Below, one piece after another: positions 34,101-42,379 of a stretch of DNA of 64,000 nt; within the stretch, counting starts at the first letter, position 1, and every line of letters starts with the position of its first letter. Under the pieces are notes generated by a model. That model worked only from the letters and a program-made list of their open reading frames with translations. It made no database searches and was not told where the DNA came from. Location: NCBI GenBank assembly GCA_037349105.1, contig JAYJMM010000112.1, forward strand, positions 5,726,501-5,790,500, written 5' to 3'. A program made the translations under genes and the position numbers. Origin of the DNA: Limnomonas spitsbergensis (Eukaryota > Chlorophyta > Chlorophyceae > Chlamydomonadales).

Positions 34101-37100
34101 GATGCACTGCATGCGCTGCACACCTGAGCACGTCTTGATCTGCATATGTGCACGGTCACAGTTGAAATGGGTTTGAATTTAAATACTTGGCTTCCCTCCA
34201 GCTGCTGCGTCTTCGATTCTTCATGAGGCGCAGCTTATTGGTTGAAGGAGTGCACATAGACAAAAATGGCACCCAGCGCCTCCCTTCGAAAAAACTAAAA
34301 TCTGAACCCTAACCCCTTAGGCAATGGCACCCAGCTCCTACCTCCGACAAAAGCTAAAATTTGAATCCGAAACCCTTCAGCATTGGCACCCAGCGCCTAC
34401 CTCCAACACAAGCTAAAACCTGAACCCTTAAGCAATGGCACCCAGCTCTTATGTCTAACACTAGTATCATCTTGCCGTCTTTGTGACTGGGCTGGCCATG
34501 GTTGACCAGGTCTGCCTGAACAAGTTCCACATGCAGCTAGCTTCAGCTGAGATTCTTCCCGCTTTACCCAGCTTCTGTCCAGCTTCTTTCTAGTTTCTGC
34601 ACAGCTTCTACCCAGTTCCTACCTCGGAAACTAGTCGCATCTTGTCGTCGTTGCGGCTGGTCTGGCTGTGGTTGACCAAATCCATTGTGCGAAACGCGGT
34701 CTCAATGCGCATGAGCGATCCAATGGTGAGGTCCACTGTGCACATCGATCACAGGCAAGGAATAGTGCTTAGTGTAGGGGAAAGCGCTTCACTTCAGCTA
34801 CAGCCTAGCAAAGGTATGGCCCCATTCCACACAACGCGGTCTCTATGCGCATGAGCGACCCTAGGGTGAGGTCAACTGCATCGATCGAAGGCAAGGAGTA
34901 GTGCTTAGTGTGGTGGAGAAAAGGTTCACTCGAGCAACACAATGGCCAAGGCTTGGTCCCATGTGGTGGAACGCAATGCACAAGGGCTTCTACCGTAGAG
35001 TCCATTGCGTCCTTCTGAGAAGCCATTTACAGGAGGAAGGTAGGCTAGTGTGCAGGTCAAACAAATCACCCAATACTAGTCCAACAGTTCTGATGCACAT
35101 GAGCACACCCACTGCCATGTCCACTGCCCCAATGAGAGGAAGCCGGCAGTGTATGTTTGAGAATAGTCCAGCTACTCTTCAGCTTCAACCTATCCAAGGT
35201 TATGGTCATACTGTGGAACTCTTGACATCCCTACCACCCTGCCAGCTCAAAAACCACCCTCCCCATTGCCCTGCCCTCATCGCAGGGCCAGCACAACACA
35301 CAAACTCACCCCTAACCCCACCACCCGTCTCTCCTGCAGCACAAGCACAAGCATGCACACACACAAACACACATACCTCACCTCCTCCATCATCCTCACT
35401 TCCTCTCCCCCAGCTCAAACACACAGACCAACACACAATACTTTCTACCCCTCACCAGCTCACCCCACCAGCACAAGCAACCCTCCCCCCTCCCTCAGGA
35501 CTCAAATACACCACCCATCCACTTACCAGGCAAGCAGCACGTTATGCGAGACATATCTCCATCATGAATGCTGGCCCTGCAGGGTCGGATTCAAATTTCA
35601 AAATATGATGCATAAAAATTGAAGTTTCAAGAACAAGTGTTCAGCATGTCTCCGTCGTATCATATTGCAACAGTATCCGCATTGCAGTTATCTAACAGAC
35701 AATGAATGATCATGGACATGCCGCAAGGATAGTGGGCATGCCTCAAGGATAGTGGGCATGTCTCAAGGATAGTGGGCATGCCTCAAGGATAGTGGACATG
35801 CCTCAAGGATAGTGGGCATGCCTCAAGGATAGTGGGCATGCCTCAAGGATAGTGGGCATGCCTCAAGAATAGTGGACATGCCTCAAGGATAGTGGACATG
35901 CCTCAAGGATAGTGGGCATGCCTCAAGGATAGTGGGCATGCCTCAAGGATAGTGGACATGCCTCAAGGATGGTGGGCATGCCTCAAGGATAGTGGACATG
36001 CCTCAAGGATAGTGGACATGCCTCAAGGATATTGGACATGCCTCAAGGATAGTGGGCATGCCTCAAGGATAGTGGGCATGCCTCAAGGTTAGTGGGCATG
36101 CCTCAAGGATAGTGGTCCAGCCTTGATGATATTGGGTATGTGTCTATGGTAGTGGGAATTTACCAATGTTGGTGGGCCTGTATCAATCGAAATAATTGTA
36201 TTAGGCCCTCCTCAATGCCCCTGGGCCTGCCTTTGCCACTATACATGGGATTGCCTAAGTTAAGCGGGCCTGCCATTATTGATATCAACTCCTGGGCAAG
36301 CATCAAGGCCTCAATGTGTGTGGGCATGCTTCAGTAATGGTGTATGGGCTTGCCTCAAGCAACACCAGTGGGCATGTCACAACAAATACTACTGGGGCCT
36401 GCCACAATAAAATGGCAGAGGCCATGTTTCAATCCCTTTTCGTAGTTCGGCTGCAGTGTCAATGGGCCTGCCTCAGTGCCAGTGGGCATGTCTCAGTGTC
36501 AATGGGCATGCCTCAGTGTCAATGGGCCTGCCTCAGTGTCAGTGGGCCTGCCTCAGTGCCAGAGGGCCTGCCTCAGTGCCAGTGGGCCTGCCCCAGTGTC
36601 AGAGGGCCTGCCTCAATGTCAGAGGGCCTGCCTCAGTGCCAGTGGGCCTGCCTCAATGTCAGAGGGCCTGCCTCAGTGCCAGTGGGCCTGCCTCAGTGCC
36701 AGTGGACCTGCCTCAGTGTCAGAGGGCCTGCCTCAGTGCCAGTGGACTCCGTGTCAGTGGGCTTGCCTCAGTGTCAGTGGACCTGCCTCAGTGCCAGTGG
36801 GCCTGTCTCAGTGACAGTGGGCCTGCCTCAGTGTCAGTGGACCTGCCTCAGTGCCAGTGGGCCTGCCTCAGTGTTATTGGGCCTGCCTCAGTGCCAGTGG
36901 GCCTGCCTCAGTGTCAGTGGGCCTGCCTCAGTGTCAGTGGGCCCGCCTCAGTGTCAGTGAGCCTGCCTCAGTGTCAGTGGGCCTGCCTCAGTATCAGTGG
37001 TCCTGTCATAGCGCCCATGGGCCTGTCTGTGGGCCCCCGCTATACCCACCAGGCCTCATACTGGCACCAGGTCCGGCCCAGGCACTTGAGCTCCGGATCC

Positions 37101-40100
37101 ACCACCAGAGCTGCACCTGAGGCAGCACAAGGCAGTGGGGTGGAAGGGTGGATTAAAATTCAAATGATTTCAAACTGGGCCACGCTGGATTTGAAATCCA
37201 GAGCCACCATGCTAGAGCCACGTCTAAGGCAGCACAGGGCGGATCCAAATGTAATTAAATAAGAACATGCCCCCCTCCTCCCCCCCCCTGGCCCCCCCCC
37301 GGACCTCTAAACCCTCACCGCTATGTATGCCCCACCAGTTGACTTCACACTGAACACCAGACCAGACCAGTGGCGGCCTGAAGAGCCGCCTCTGTGCTGA
37401 TGGGGAGTGGGGACCAAACCTTGACTTCCCTACGGCCGATGGCTGAAGCATGATGTACTTAAAGCAGTTAAAACATTGTGGAGAAACTCATTCTCCCCGG
37501 CCCACCCGCCTCAGCTACCCGTGGCCAGCGACCACCTCTGGCCATGTTGCAGCTGAATAGTAGCTGAAACACCGTAAAACAGCCTGTGAAATGCCCTAAA
37601 CTCTAAATCATGAAGGGATGAACCCTCAACCCTCAACCCTAAAACAAAAACTGCCCCCCCCCCCCATCCACACCTCTGCCACTCATAGCCAGGGCCTGCC
37701 GCACGGCCAAGATGTCCACTGCGTCTTTCAGCGAGGGCGCGGTTTGGTTCAGGGCAAAAGCGTCAATCCACACGTAGGGCCCTTCGTCCAGCGGGGTCTG
37801 ATCGGCCCGGGGCAGGTGGCCTGGGGCTGGCTTCCCTGCATAAGTTCGTGAAGTCTTGATTCAGTGCAAAGACGTCACTTCATATTGAGGAACTGCTTTC
37901 CACACCTGGGGGTGGGGGACCAGGGGCAGGCATGCATGGCAGCACAAGACCGCACAGGTGAAGCCGGATTGTACTACAAAAGTAGCATGATACGGCATGC
38001 TATGGCCCTGGTGTAGTCAGATTGCACTACCAAAGTAGCATGATACGGCATGCTATGGCCCTGGTGTAGTCAGATTGCACTACCAAAGTAGCATGATACG
38101 GCAAGATCCGGCAAGTGTGCTACCAACGACCGACTAAGCAAAAAACAATTCCTGCTTGATGCTCAACCCACTGACCGTAGACAGCACTTCAGCTGAAGTG
38201 CTCTAAAACTCCCCGGTTCACCGGTACCGGTAAACGGGCCTCCCTTCATCCACATAAACAGACGCAGCGTGTGATGTATGATTTCCGTAACATAAGAGGA
38301 TGGACCGAATTGTGTCTCTTAATTCATTGATCGTACCAGCACTAATCTCCCGTTTATATTTACGGTACCCAGCAAACCTGCGGGCTCGTCTGCAAGGTGT
38401 GGCGCCAGGGTGTGAACCAGCTGTTGGGGCAGGCCCTGCAGCGGGGCGCTCCAGGCGTACACAGCCACATAAGTGGGGCGACCCGTGTGCTTGACCGGGA
38501 TAAGGTCAAACAACCTGAGGGGGGTGAGATAAGGTCAAGCAGGATGCGTGGGGCGGGATCATTGCTTACCGTAGAACCGCTTAGACACCGCGCACCCCCC
38601 CAAAAAGGTTTTTTTTCTGTCGCGCAGCTAAAAATAATTTAAAAAACGGTCGCGCAGCGACGAAATTTTATTTTAATTTAACGTCGTGCAGCAGGTAATT
38701 TAATTTAATATCGCGCATCACTGGAAGTAATTTAAATTTCCTTCTGCGCAGCACTTTCAGCCAGTACAGTAAAACTTGGTTAAATCCCTCAAGGTCAGCA
38801 AAAGTCATCATACGGTAGTCAAAATTCATCCACCTCCGGTACACGGTCAGCAAAAGTCACCATAGTCATCATCATCATCATCATTCTCCGTCTCCTCCTC
38901 CTCCTCCCCCTCCTCCACCTCCTCCTAGCTAGCTACGAGTACCGGTAGTGCTCATCTGAGTCACCAGTAGTGTTACTATGCAGGGCTATTTGGGCACACT
39001 TGACAAGGATGACTGAACGGATGTCGAATCAAACAGTCGCGCGCTAACGCGCGATTTTTTGTAAAAAGTTTTTTTTTTAATTCATACCGCGCACCCCTGA
39101 AATAGTTGTTTGGGCACCTGACTGACGCTCCGCGCAGCGGCGGTTTTTGAATTAATATTAGCGCGCAGCCATGTCCGCGCACCCCAAAAATTATTTAGTT
39201 ACGAGCGGAGTCAAAGTGGTTCTACGGTACTATGTTTGCGTGCTTGAGCTACAATTCATCTACATCATGGCCGACAGGTAACAGCTGAGTGGGGCTGGTG
39301 AAGCAAGCCCAGCTGCTTGTGGGCATTGGCTGTGGGACTAATATGATTAGGGTCTCGATTGGCCGAGTGGTGGCTGTCTGGGAGGCCCTCAAGGGCCGCC
39401 ATGTGGCAACCACTGGATTGATTTGGCGCTGAATAGAATCAACACGAGTGGGAAAGATCGGGGCAAAATAGCCTGGAGGCAAAATAGCCTGCATGGCGAG
39501 AGGCATGATGGTGCACCACTGCACATGCATGGGAGGTGAGGCTGCCGAAAATGTTTAGATGTTCATACTAGTGTGGCAGTGCACGAGAGGATATTTTGGG
39601 AAGGCTCCTGGATAGTCACCACTGGGAAGGTGGTCCAAGCCTTGACTGGCCTTGACGCCCGGTGGCCAGAGCAGCAAGGTATGCTGCTTGAGCCGCCAGC
39701 CAGATCCCACACATTTCAGCACACTCCTGGGTATCAAAGAAACTTGAGCATTCGTACGCTTTATCGGAGCCATGAACGCATGCATCTATCATTCATGAGC
39801 CATGCACGTGCTAATGCATGAACATTATGGAAGCCATGCATACATGGGTCTATGTCCACGGCCCTGCATGGCACATGGCACCATGCATGTAACATGTATG
39901 GGGACATGCATACTCCTTGCACGGGGTTATATTCTCAGAAGCGATAGCGGCAGGGCTCCATCATGGCATGCTGAAACCCTCATCTGGAAATCTGAAAACA
40001 AACCGCTTCTTGCAGGGCCTGGTACCGGAAGCCCTGTAAGAAGCGGTTATACCAATGGTTATTCTCCCCTTCCGGATTTTTTTCAAGTTGCATGGCCAGT

Positions 40101-40815
40101 CTGGTTTTGATACTTGGTCAAAGCTACAGTGGTCAAAGCTACAGGGCTTGCCGCACCAAGCCTTGCGGAGTATAGGCCGGCTTGTAGCTGAAGAGTAGCT
40201 GATGCCCGCCTGAAGATATGCATGGGCCCCAGAGCCACTCGCCTGCACTTTCCATGCTTCTTGCACAGCGGCATGAGCAGCCGGGACACGAAGGAAGCCA
40301 TGTCTGCTGGCGATTCGTCGCTCCCTTTCGGGAGCAGCTGCGCTGCGAGGCTGAGGAAGTGCTGCAGGAAGCGCAGGCTGATGCCTGCCTCTGAGCTGTG
40401 TACGACATCAGGCCTCGGCGCGTCGAGCAGGAGGCCGTTCTTGAACGCCTGCCGCGACCACGGCACCTTCTTATCCTCGCTGGCTTTGAACCAGGAATCC
40501 TTCATGAATTCTAGCATGACGAATGCCTTCTCGGATAATAATCCCTCGGGGTACCTGCTGGATACGGACACGCTGACGCTGCTGTAACACAAAACAACGA
40601 ATGCTGATGTTGCAGCTTCTGTTTCAGCTGCTGTTGCCGTTGATGTCTAAAATTGTGAGAAGGGAGCCGATTCGGATGCACGTGTGCAGGACTTTGACTC
40701 CTTCGAGATGGAGTCCCTCCAGGCCCGGTGAGCAGTCAGGCACGAACGCTACTGCTGCTACCACTGCATTCGTTCCTGTCAAGGGCGGTGAGGTTGGACC
40801 ACGCGTGAGAGGCTC
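9928..40815 (-). CDS. Gene B: large TIR/HET-like domain protein with EF-hand-like segment
   Basis: Model exons, 5' to 3': 40815-40682, 40581-40243, 38514-38378, 37835-37674, 37116-37050, 35576-35527, 34735-34623, 33996-33865, 32748-32690, 31538-31459, 30800-30762, 29894-29734, 29244-29129, 28530-28375, 27906-27807, 26623-26506, 26112-26078, 25713-25604, 24700-24592, 24446-24381, 24036-23909, 23215-23063, 14090-13664, 12964-12395, 11543-11412, 10188-9928 (TGA). They total 3954 nt, in phase throughout. Residues of about 130-380 show YVAVYAWSAP, YVWIDAFALNQ and LGRTWCQYEAW, the pattern of an algal/protist family with TIR- or HET-like features. Residues of about 440-490 look EF-hand-like. The C-terminal 460 residues are Ser/Gly/Pro/Ala-rich. 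Function is unknown; a signalling or scaffold role is inference. Exons 1 and 17 are tentative and the start codon was not found. Confidence 0.65.
10640..11420 (-). repeat. Multiple copies of gene B exon 25 3' half
   Basis: Exon 25 ends with a segment translating as HASVAARLAADTPDVKMEKA MQQ before |GTGCGT at 11411. Diverged copies follow downstream at about 11345-11255, 11220-11130, 11075-10990 and 10715-10640, each with a WAG-V/F-xxRL core and GAAGxxxATGCAGCAG. Some copies have lost the reading frame. They could act as alternative exons, but no copy is required by phase. Confidence 0.75.
10735..10999. repeat. 37-bp minisatellite, about 7 copies
   Basis: Near-identical 37-bp units contain CTGAGCAGATACGT, a run of eight C and CAGCCTGCCTGACC. 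On the - strand it extends the CAGCAG|GT(C/G)AGGCAGG junction of an exon 25 copy, so it appears to have grown from a splice-junction copy. Confidence 0.9.
12395..12964 (-). CDS. Gene B exon 24: Ser/Gly/Pro-rich with duplicated GLPxYLxRPASR motif
   Basis: This 570-nt, 190-codon exon is flanked by CTGCAG| and TTCCAG|GTAGCT. It carries two copies of a block reading HGNGxxxEDPRGLPSYLLRP then ASRAAS (first copy) and HGNGVLTEEPRGLPAYLMRP then ASRPSS (second copy), about 38 residues apart. The conserved GLPxYLxRPASRxxS core may be a short binding or phosphorylation motif (RPASRxxS resembles a basophilic kinase site). That is inference. Confidence 0.65.
13664..14090 (-). CDS. Gene B exon 23: Ala-rich tract and Ser/Pro-rich segment
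   Basis: The exon enters with one base that completes the split Arg codon left by exon 22 about 9 kb upstream, giving GIKR|GELRAGIEAIALAEM. A polyalanine run, then ATNRLMAHLQSFSSRAASPK and a Ser/Pro/Thr-rich stretch follow, ending at FDQ|GTGATG. It is probably disordered apart from the N-terminal helix. Confidence 0.65.
14218..23040. repeat. 8.8-kb 29-bp minisatellite filling a gene B intron
   Basis: About 300 tandem units of 29 bp run with few interruptions. Each unit holds CCAGG, six bases, then CCTGG, followed by TCGTAAGG and CAAGCC, so each can form a 5-bp-stem hairpin and contains two CCWGG sites. Variants cluster, showing local unit amplification: CAGGTCC, CAGGCCC, CAGGGCC, CAGGCTC, and a GGTAACCCC form near 20.5-23 kb. 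Because 29 is not a multiple of three and the - strand units lack stops, very long - strand ORFs appear. They are artefacts. The array sits between exon 22 (ends 23063) and exon 23 (starts 14090), whose phases match across it. Confidence 0.97.
16800..20637. repeat. 1916-bp higher-order tandem duplication inside the minisatellite
   Basis: Variant order in about 16800-18716 repeats in about 18716-20637 with an offset of 1916 bp (66 units plus 2 bp). Only rare differences are seen, for example A against G at 18384/20300. Divergence resumes near 20638. A smaller offset of 726 bp also links about 16.47-16.8 kb with 17.2-17.5 kb. This indicates a recent unequal exchange. Confidence 0.9.
24440..24640 (-). 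repeat. Copies of gene B exon 19 tail and exon 20 acceptor
   Basis: ATGCCCCTCAGCATCGATCT in the exon 19 tail (followed by the GTGCGACCAGT donor) is echoed at 24525-24465 as ATGCCCCTCAGCAACGACCA with TACGACCAGTGG. The following AGTTACTAGTAACTGCCAGCA is also duplicated at 24550-24580. One extra copy is present. Confidence 0.75.
26075..26480 (-). repeat. Copies of gene B exon 16 tail and short TCACACCTTCCGGA repeats
   Basis: A block translating as SDLFWKMARDLSNPSV (exon 16 tail, 26560-26506) recurs at about 26455-26400 (DLFWKIAHNLSNPWV), about 26330-26285 and about 26130-26078. The last ends YTDE|GTGAGG and is used as tentative exon 17. Between 26130 and 26270 a 25-30-bp unit around TCACACCTTCCGGA repeats five to six times. 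Confidence 0.7.
26620..26965 (-). repeat. Upstream copies of gene B exon 16 acceptor and head
   Basis: CAGGTGCTACCA(C/T)TGTACCT followed by the segment translating as DLFSSLLG occurs at the true exon 16 start (26625) and twice more upstream near 26790 and 26955. The copies are followed by TCATTATTTCGAATC and G/A-rich filler. Confidence 0.8.
27000..27260 (+). repeat. G/A-rich low-complexity tract
   Basis: A purine-rich stretch (GGGGGAGGAGGGAG, GGGAGAGAGA) lies in the gene B intron upstream of exon 16. I see no coding signal. Confidence 0.7.
27560..28030 (-). repeat. Copies of gene B exon 15 segments
   Basis: Exon 15 (translated NFLQSNGAMMDANPVTLPVP then PSHSESALKVLQ) has an upstream partial copy at about 28020-27965 (ending VIMDADLSHLPP). 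Downstream copies at about 27675-27580 contain INPTTPA and PESALKVF. Only 27906-27807 keeps acceptor, donor and phase. Confidence 0.7.
28145..28215 (-). repeat. Decayed copy of gene B exon 14 tail
   Basis: A segment translating as ARKLHTLDVGAAAAVL mirrors the exon 14 end AAWKLHVRDFRAAAAVL, placed in the intron just downstream. The copy donor is degenerate (CTGTTTAGG). Confidence 0.7.
28740..29040 (-). repeat. Tandem and dispersed repeat
   Basis: Two related blocks (GGACCCTC-ATCTGAAAGGAGG and GGACCCTCCATTCTGAAGGAGG with AAGGGACAAGG-type tails) lie about 170 bp apart. A third weaker copy is near 29000. The segment GTTACACCTCTGGGACCTGC ... CGGCCGCGTGGGCGCC matches 43463-43515 on the + strand, so this intronic sequence belongs to a dispersed element. 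Confidence 0.7.
29260..29590 (-). repeat. Upstream copies of gene B exon 13 head
   Basis: The exon 13 block translated VQMTASSLLANLKNMASVL recurs near 29370-29310 as VDMSASSSLVYRKNMASHL and again near 29490-29430. Each is preceded by a GGTCTG(T/C)GC-type acceptor region and separated by CACTT(C/G)CCATCACACTTG-type 12-bp repeats. Confidence 0.75.
29734..29894 (-). CDS. Gene B exon 12: EF-hand-like segment
   Basis: The exon reads FDKLTAMEWYQDMMKDLDKN ... ADITLEGFAAWWRTNQS, with a clean acceptor (CCGCAG|) and donor (TCG|GTGAGG). An entering helix, a DLDKNN start, and a hydrophobic residue followed by an acidic residue in ITLEGF resemble an EF-hand. The loop is about twice normal length (insert with a CLPC pair), so calcium binding is doubtful. 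Two Cys in CLPCQG could form a separate metal or disulfide site. Confidence 0.55.
29925..30720. repeat. 14-bp minisatellite (GGATCCAGGGTTCA)
   Basis: About 55 drifted units of 14-15 bp, core GGATCCAGGGTTCA with variants GGGTCC and GGTTTC, fill the gene B intron between exons 11 and 12. + strand ORFs here are repeat artefacts. Confidence 0.92.
31270..31325 (-). repeat. Copy of gene B exon 10 tail plus donor
   Basis: CCAAAGAATGCGATGCTGGC ... CAGGCAG|GTAGAT repeats the exon 10 end (CCGAAGAACGCGCTGTTGGC ... CAGGCTG|GTAAAT) about 170 bp downstream with codon phase kept. Confidence 0.75.
31570..31680 (+). repeat. Dispersed repeat shared with 60065-60170
   Basis: CACCCAATCAGCG, GGGGCATTCACACAT, CCCACTTCCA and GACTCAGCGTCTCAC occur in the same order at both sites, over about 100 bp with gaps. 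One is in a gene B intron and the other in a gene C intron. Confidence 0.8.
32155..32485. repeat. 25-bp minisatellite, about 12 copies
   Basis: Units built from GCAGTACATGCCATGC and TGCGCCCAT are open in most frames, giving spurious His/Cys/Ala-rich ORFs. It is intronic in gene B between exons 9 and 10. Confidence 0.93.
32530..32700 (-). repeat. About 62-bp copies of gene B exon 9 tail plus donor
   Basis: The exon 9 end GGAGATGCTGCAAAAAATATT|GTGAGCGTC is followed by three copies (GCAA-GA-ATxTTGCA ... TTGTGAGTGTCCTTTTGTC), each preserving a GTGAGTG donor; the third has GCGTGTG. Continuing past the true donor gives TTG TGA, an immediate stop. Confidence 0.8.
34035..34260 (-). repeat. Upstream copies of gene B exon 8 head
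   Basis: TGCATATGTGCAGATCAAGACGTGC-type sequence (translated IKTCSGVQRMQ-ITQEA) precedes the true exon 8 at about 34145-34050, with a more decayed copy at about 34255-34190 (STNKLRLMK). The true acceptor is at 33997. Confidence 0.75.
34265..34625 (-). repeat. Copies of gene B exon 7 tail plus donor
   Basis: Exon 7 ends TCCGAG|GTAGGAACTGGGT. The motif TCGGAGGTAGGAGCTGGGTG or a close variant recurs four times at 34440-34265 (about 60-bp spacing, with GCCATTGC tails). A larger decayed copy of the DLVNHSQTSR block lies at about 34530-34445. Confidence 0.8.
34800..35150 (-). repeat. Upstream copies of gene B exon 7 head
   Basis: The exon 7 head (translated VDLTIGSLMRIETAF) recurs at about 34880-34830 (VDLTLGSLMRIETAL) and about 35130-35085 (VDMAVGVLMCIRTV). 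Each is preceded by a similar acceptor region. Confidence 0.78.
35705..36120. repeat. 20-bp minisatellite, about 20 copies
   Basis: Regular 20-bp units GGATAGTGG(G/A)CATGCCTCAA occur with very little divergence, in the gene B intron between exons 5 and 6. Confidence 0.95.
36445..37020. repeat. 20-21-bp minisatellite related to the 35.7-kb array
   Basis: About 27 units of type AGTGGGCCTGCCTCAGTG(C/T)C start next to the exon 5 donor region. The shared GTGG(G)CxTGCCTCA core suggests common descent with the 35705-36120 array. + strand ORFs (MGLPQCQWACLS-type) are artefacts. Confidence 0.93.
37050..40581 (-). CDS. Gene B TIR/HET-like domain exons (2-5)
   Basis: Exon 2 ends ...LCKKHGKCR and joins exon 3, RLFDLIPVKHTGRPTYVAVY, then AWSAPLQGLPQQLVHTLA. 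Exon 4 carries GPYVWIDAFALNQTAPSLKD and exon 5 ALVVDPELKCLGRTWCQYEA followed by W. The succession (Y/F)xxxxAW, WIDxFAxNQ, RxWCxYExW is what I know from a large algal and protist family whose WC-x-YE block recalls the TIR signature. The acidic residue in WID and the Glu of YE are the natural candidates for functional positions. The exon 2/3 intron appears to use a GC donor (AG|GCGAGT at 40242-40241). A mariner-type MITE lies in that same intron. No NADase activity can be claimed from sequence. Confidence 0.6.
37185..37240 (-). repeat. Copy of gene B exon 5 acceptor region
   Basis: TGTGCTGCCTTAGACGTGGC followed by TCTAGCATGGTGGCTCTGGA resembles the exon 5 acceptor and head (TGTGCTGCCTCAG|GTGCAGCTCTGGTGG) about 115 bp upstream in gene orientation. 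Confidence 0.6.
37960..38115. repeat. 53-bp tandem repeat (3 copies) with a relative at 62960
   Basis: Units contain GATTGCACTACCAAAGTAGC and ATGATACGGCATGC. The first unit begins AGCCGGATTGTACTAC, which recurs twice at about 62970-63045 (AGCCGGATTGTACTACCAAA, GATACGGC). It is a dispersed element present in introns of genes B and C. Confidence 0.85.
38569..39227. mobile_element. Tc1/mariner-type MITE in gene B intron 2
   Basis: The ends are CCGTAGAACCGC and GTGGTTCTACGG, flanked by TA on both sides (38567-38568, 39228-39229). The interior is A/T-rich with recurring CGCGCAGC words and no transposase ORF. TIR and TA target fit the mariner/pogo superfamily. The same family is present at 54135-54379. 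Confidence 0.8.
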
Positions 40816-41380
40816 CTGCAGGTATCACTGCTGACTTGCTGAGTCAAATGCTGAGCCTTTGAAACCGGTAGCAAACTGTTGCAAGGTGTGGCAAATTACG
40901 GAATTACTGCCATCAGCACCGGTATATTGGCTTAAATGATTAAAAAAGCAGCAAGCAATTATCCATGATGCATTCGCTAGTGGTGGTCTGGGTGATGAAA
41001 GAAAGAAAGAAAACGCATGAGCGTGGCTTGAGGAATACGGGATTTTAAATGCCGTACACCGGATGGTCTCTTGCTGTATGCCAGATTCCTTGCTCCGAAA
41101 CTCGGGGTGTGCCCTTTCTGGGATGGCCTTCCGGATTAATCCACAAGGGGCCCAATTCCACTAGGGCGCTCGACGGAACACGTTTCGGTGGCAGTTTATC
41201 TGGTTGGGCGAGGCTTCAGCCGCGCTGGCTGAAAAATAATGAAACGCAATTCCATTTGTATCCGGAGTGTGTTCGGGTACGGCTGAGACCCAGTCTTTCT
41301 AGTGAACAGCTCAACAGCCTGTCAAGCACTTGCCTTATCGCTTCGTGTATCAAGAGTGTCATGTCTACTTGTCTCGCTAA

Positions 41381-42017
41381 CAGTGTGTTTCCATTGACGG
41401 AAGAACAGTGCAGGAACTACAGGAACAGGCCTGCCAAAACGTGTTCTTCGTGATATTTTGGACCCCCGTCCACATGCAGGGGGTAGCTCTGTTCCAAAAG
41501 AATAGACGACGGCGTGGCACCGTACAACATCACAAAGAACGCTTGCATTCCTGTGTTTGTGTTGATTCGTCCAGGTCTAAAAATAGCGCGATCTCATGGA
41601 ACTGAGTAACTGACTTCATTCGCGAGGCAGACAAGTTACGCGTGCTACTTTCCAAGCGCGCCTTGATAGCATGAGTCGTCGCGTGTAATGCATCGTATGA
41701 AACAGTTCAGTGTGCATATTTGTATCGACGCGAAAGCTCTGGGCCCACGCCTTGCATGTTTCATCCATCCAGGAATTCAAATTGTGTGGCGTACCGTGTC
41801 GCGGCCAGACTCTCTGGTCACTGCAATGCATGCAATATTCTGAGCAATAGGCAGATCGGAAGAAAACCAGATGTCGCACGTCCCTGTTCTGTGAATGGTT
41901 TCGGATGCAATGGAAACGCGCGAAAACAAATCGAAGGAACAGCTGTATCAACCGAAGAACAGTGCGTCAAACAGACAGGAACAGAACTGTTCCCAAACCT
42001 CCAATGGAAACACACTG
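41381..42017. mobile_element. MITE with CAGTGTGTTTCCATTG terminal inverted repeats and TAA duplication
   Basis: A perfect 16-bp inverted pair CAGTGTGTTTCCATTG (41381) and CAATGGAAACACACTG (ending 42017) is flanked by TAA on each side. The 637-bp element has no transposase. A 3-bp TAA duplication suggests PIF/Harbinger; the CAGTG start alone would also suit hAT, but no 8-bp duplication is seen. Confidence 0.75.
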
Positions 42018-42379
42018 TAAGTATGATAGTCCTGATTGACAAAGTGTCAAGTTGCAATGTACGTGCAGCCAGGGGTGCCCTGGCACTGTCGAAGTTGAGT
42101 GTAGCAAATGCAGGCCGCTGCTAAACGATAGCCCAGGCGATCGGAGGGACTACTAGGGGGCACACGTCGACATTCGCCAGTGGGTTGGCCAGATCGGTGC
42201 CAACTTCTGCGCGGGAAAGATTCAAATGAGGCTCCTGTAAAGGATATGCGTCGGCCATGGCAGCAGGAACGGGCGAAAAGGAGTATTCAGAAAGAAAGAA
42301 AGATGACGGCGATGGAAATTTGAAGATGAGGACGAAGTTGTCCACGCTGTCGGAGCGTTGAACGAAGTATTTTTGCATT

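Noticed and set aside
35705..36120. Possible CRISPR-like array (regular 20-bp units)
   Set aside because: Units are contiguous with no unique spacers, and the locus is eukaryotic.
36316..37262. + strand ORFs of MGLPQCQWACLS type (214 and 268 codons)
   Set aside because: Product of the 20-21-bp minisatellite in a gene B intron.
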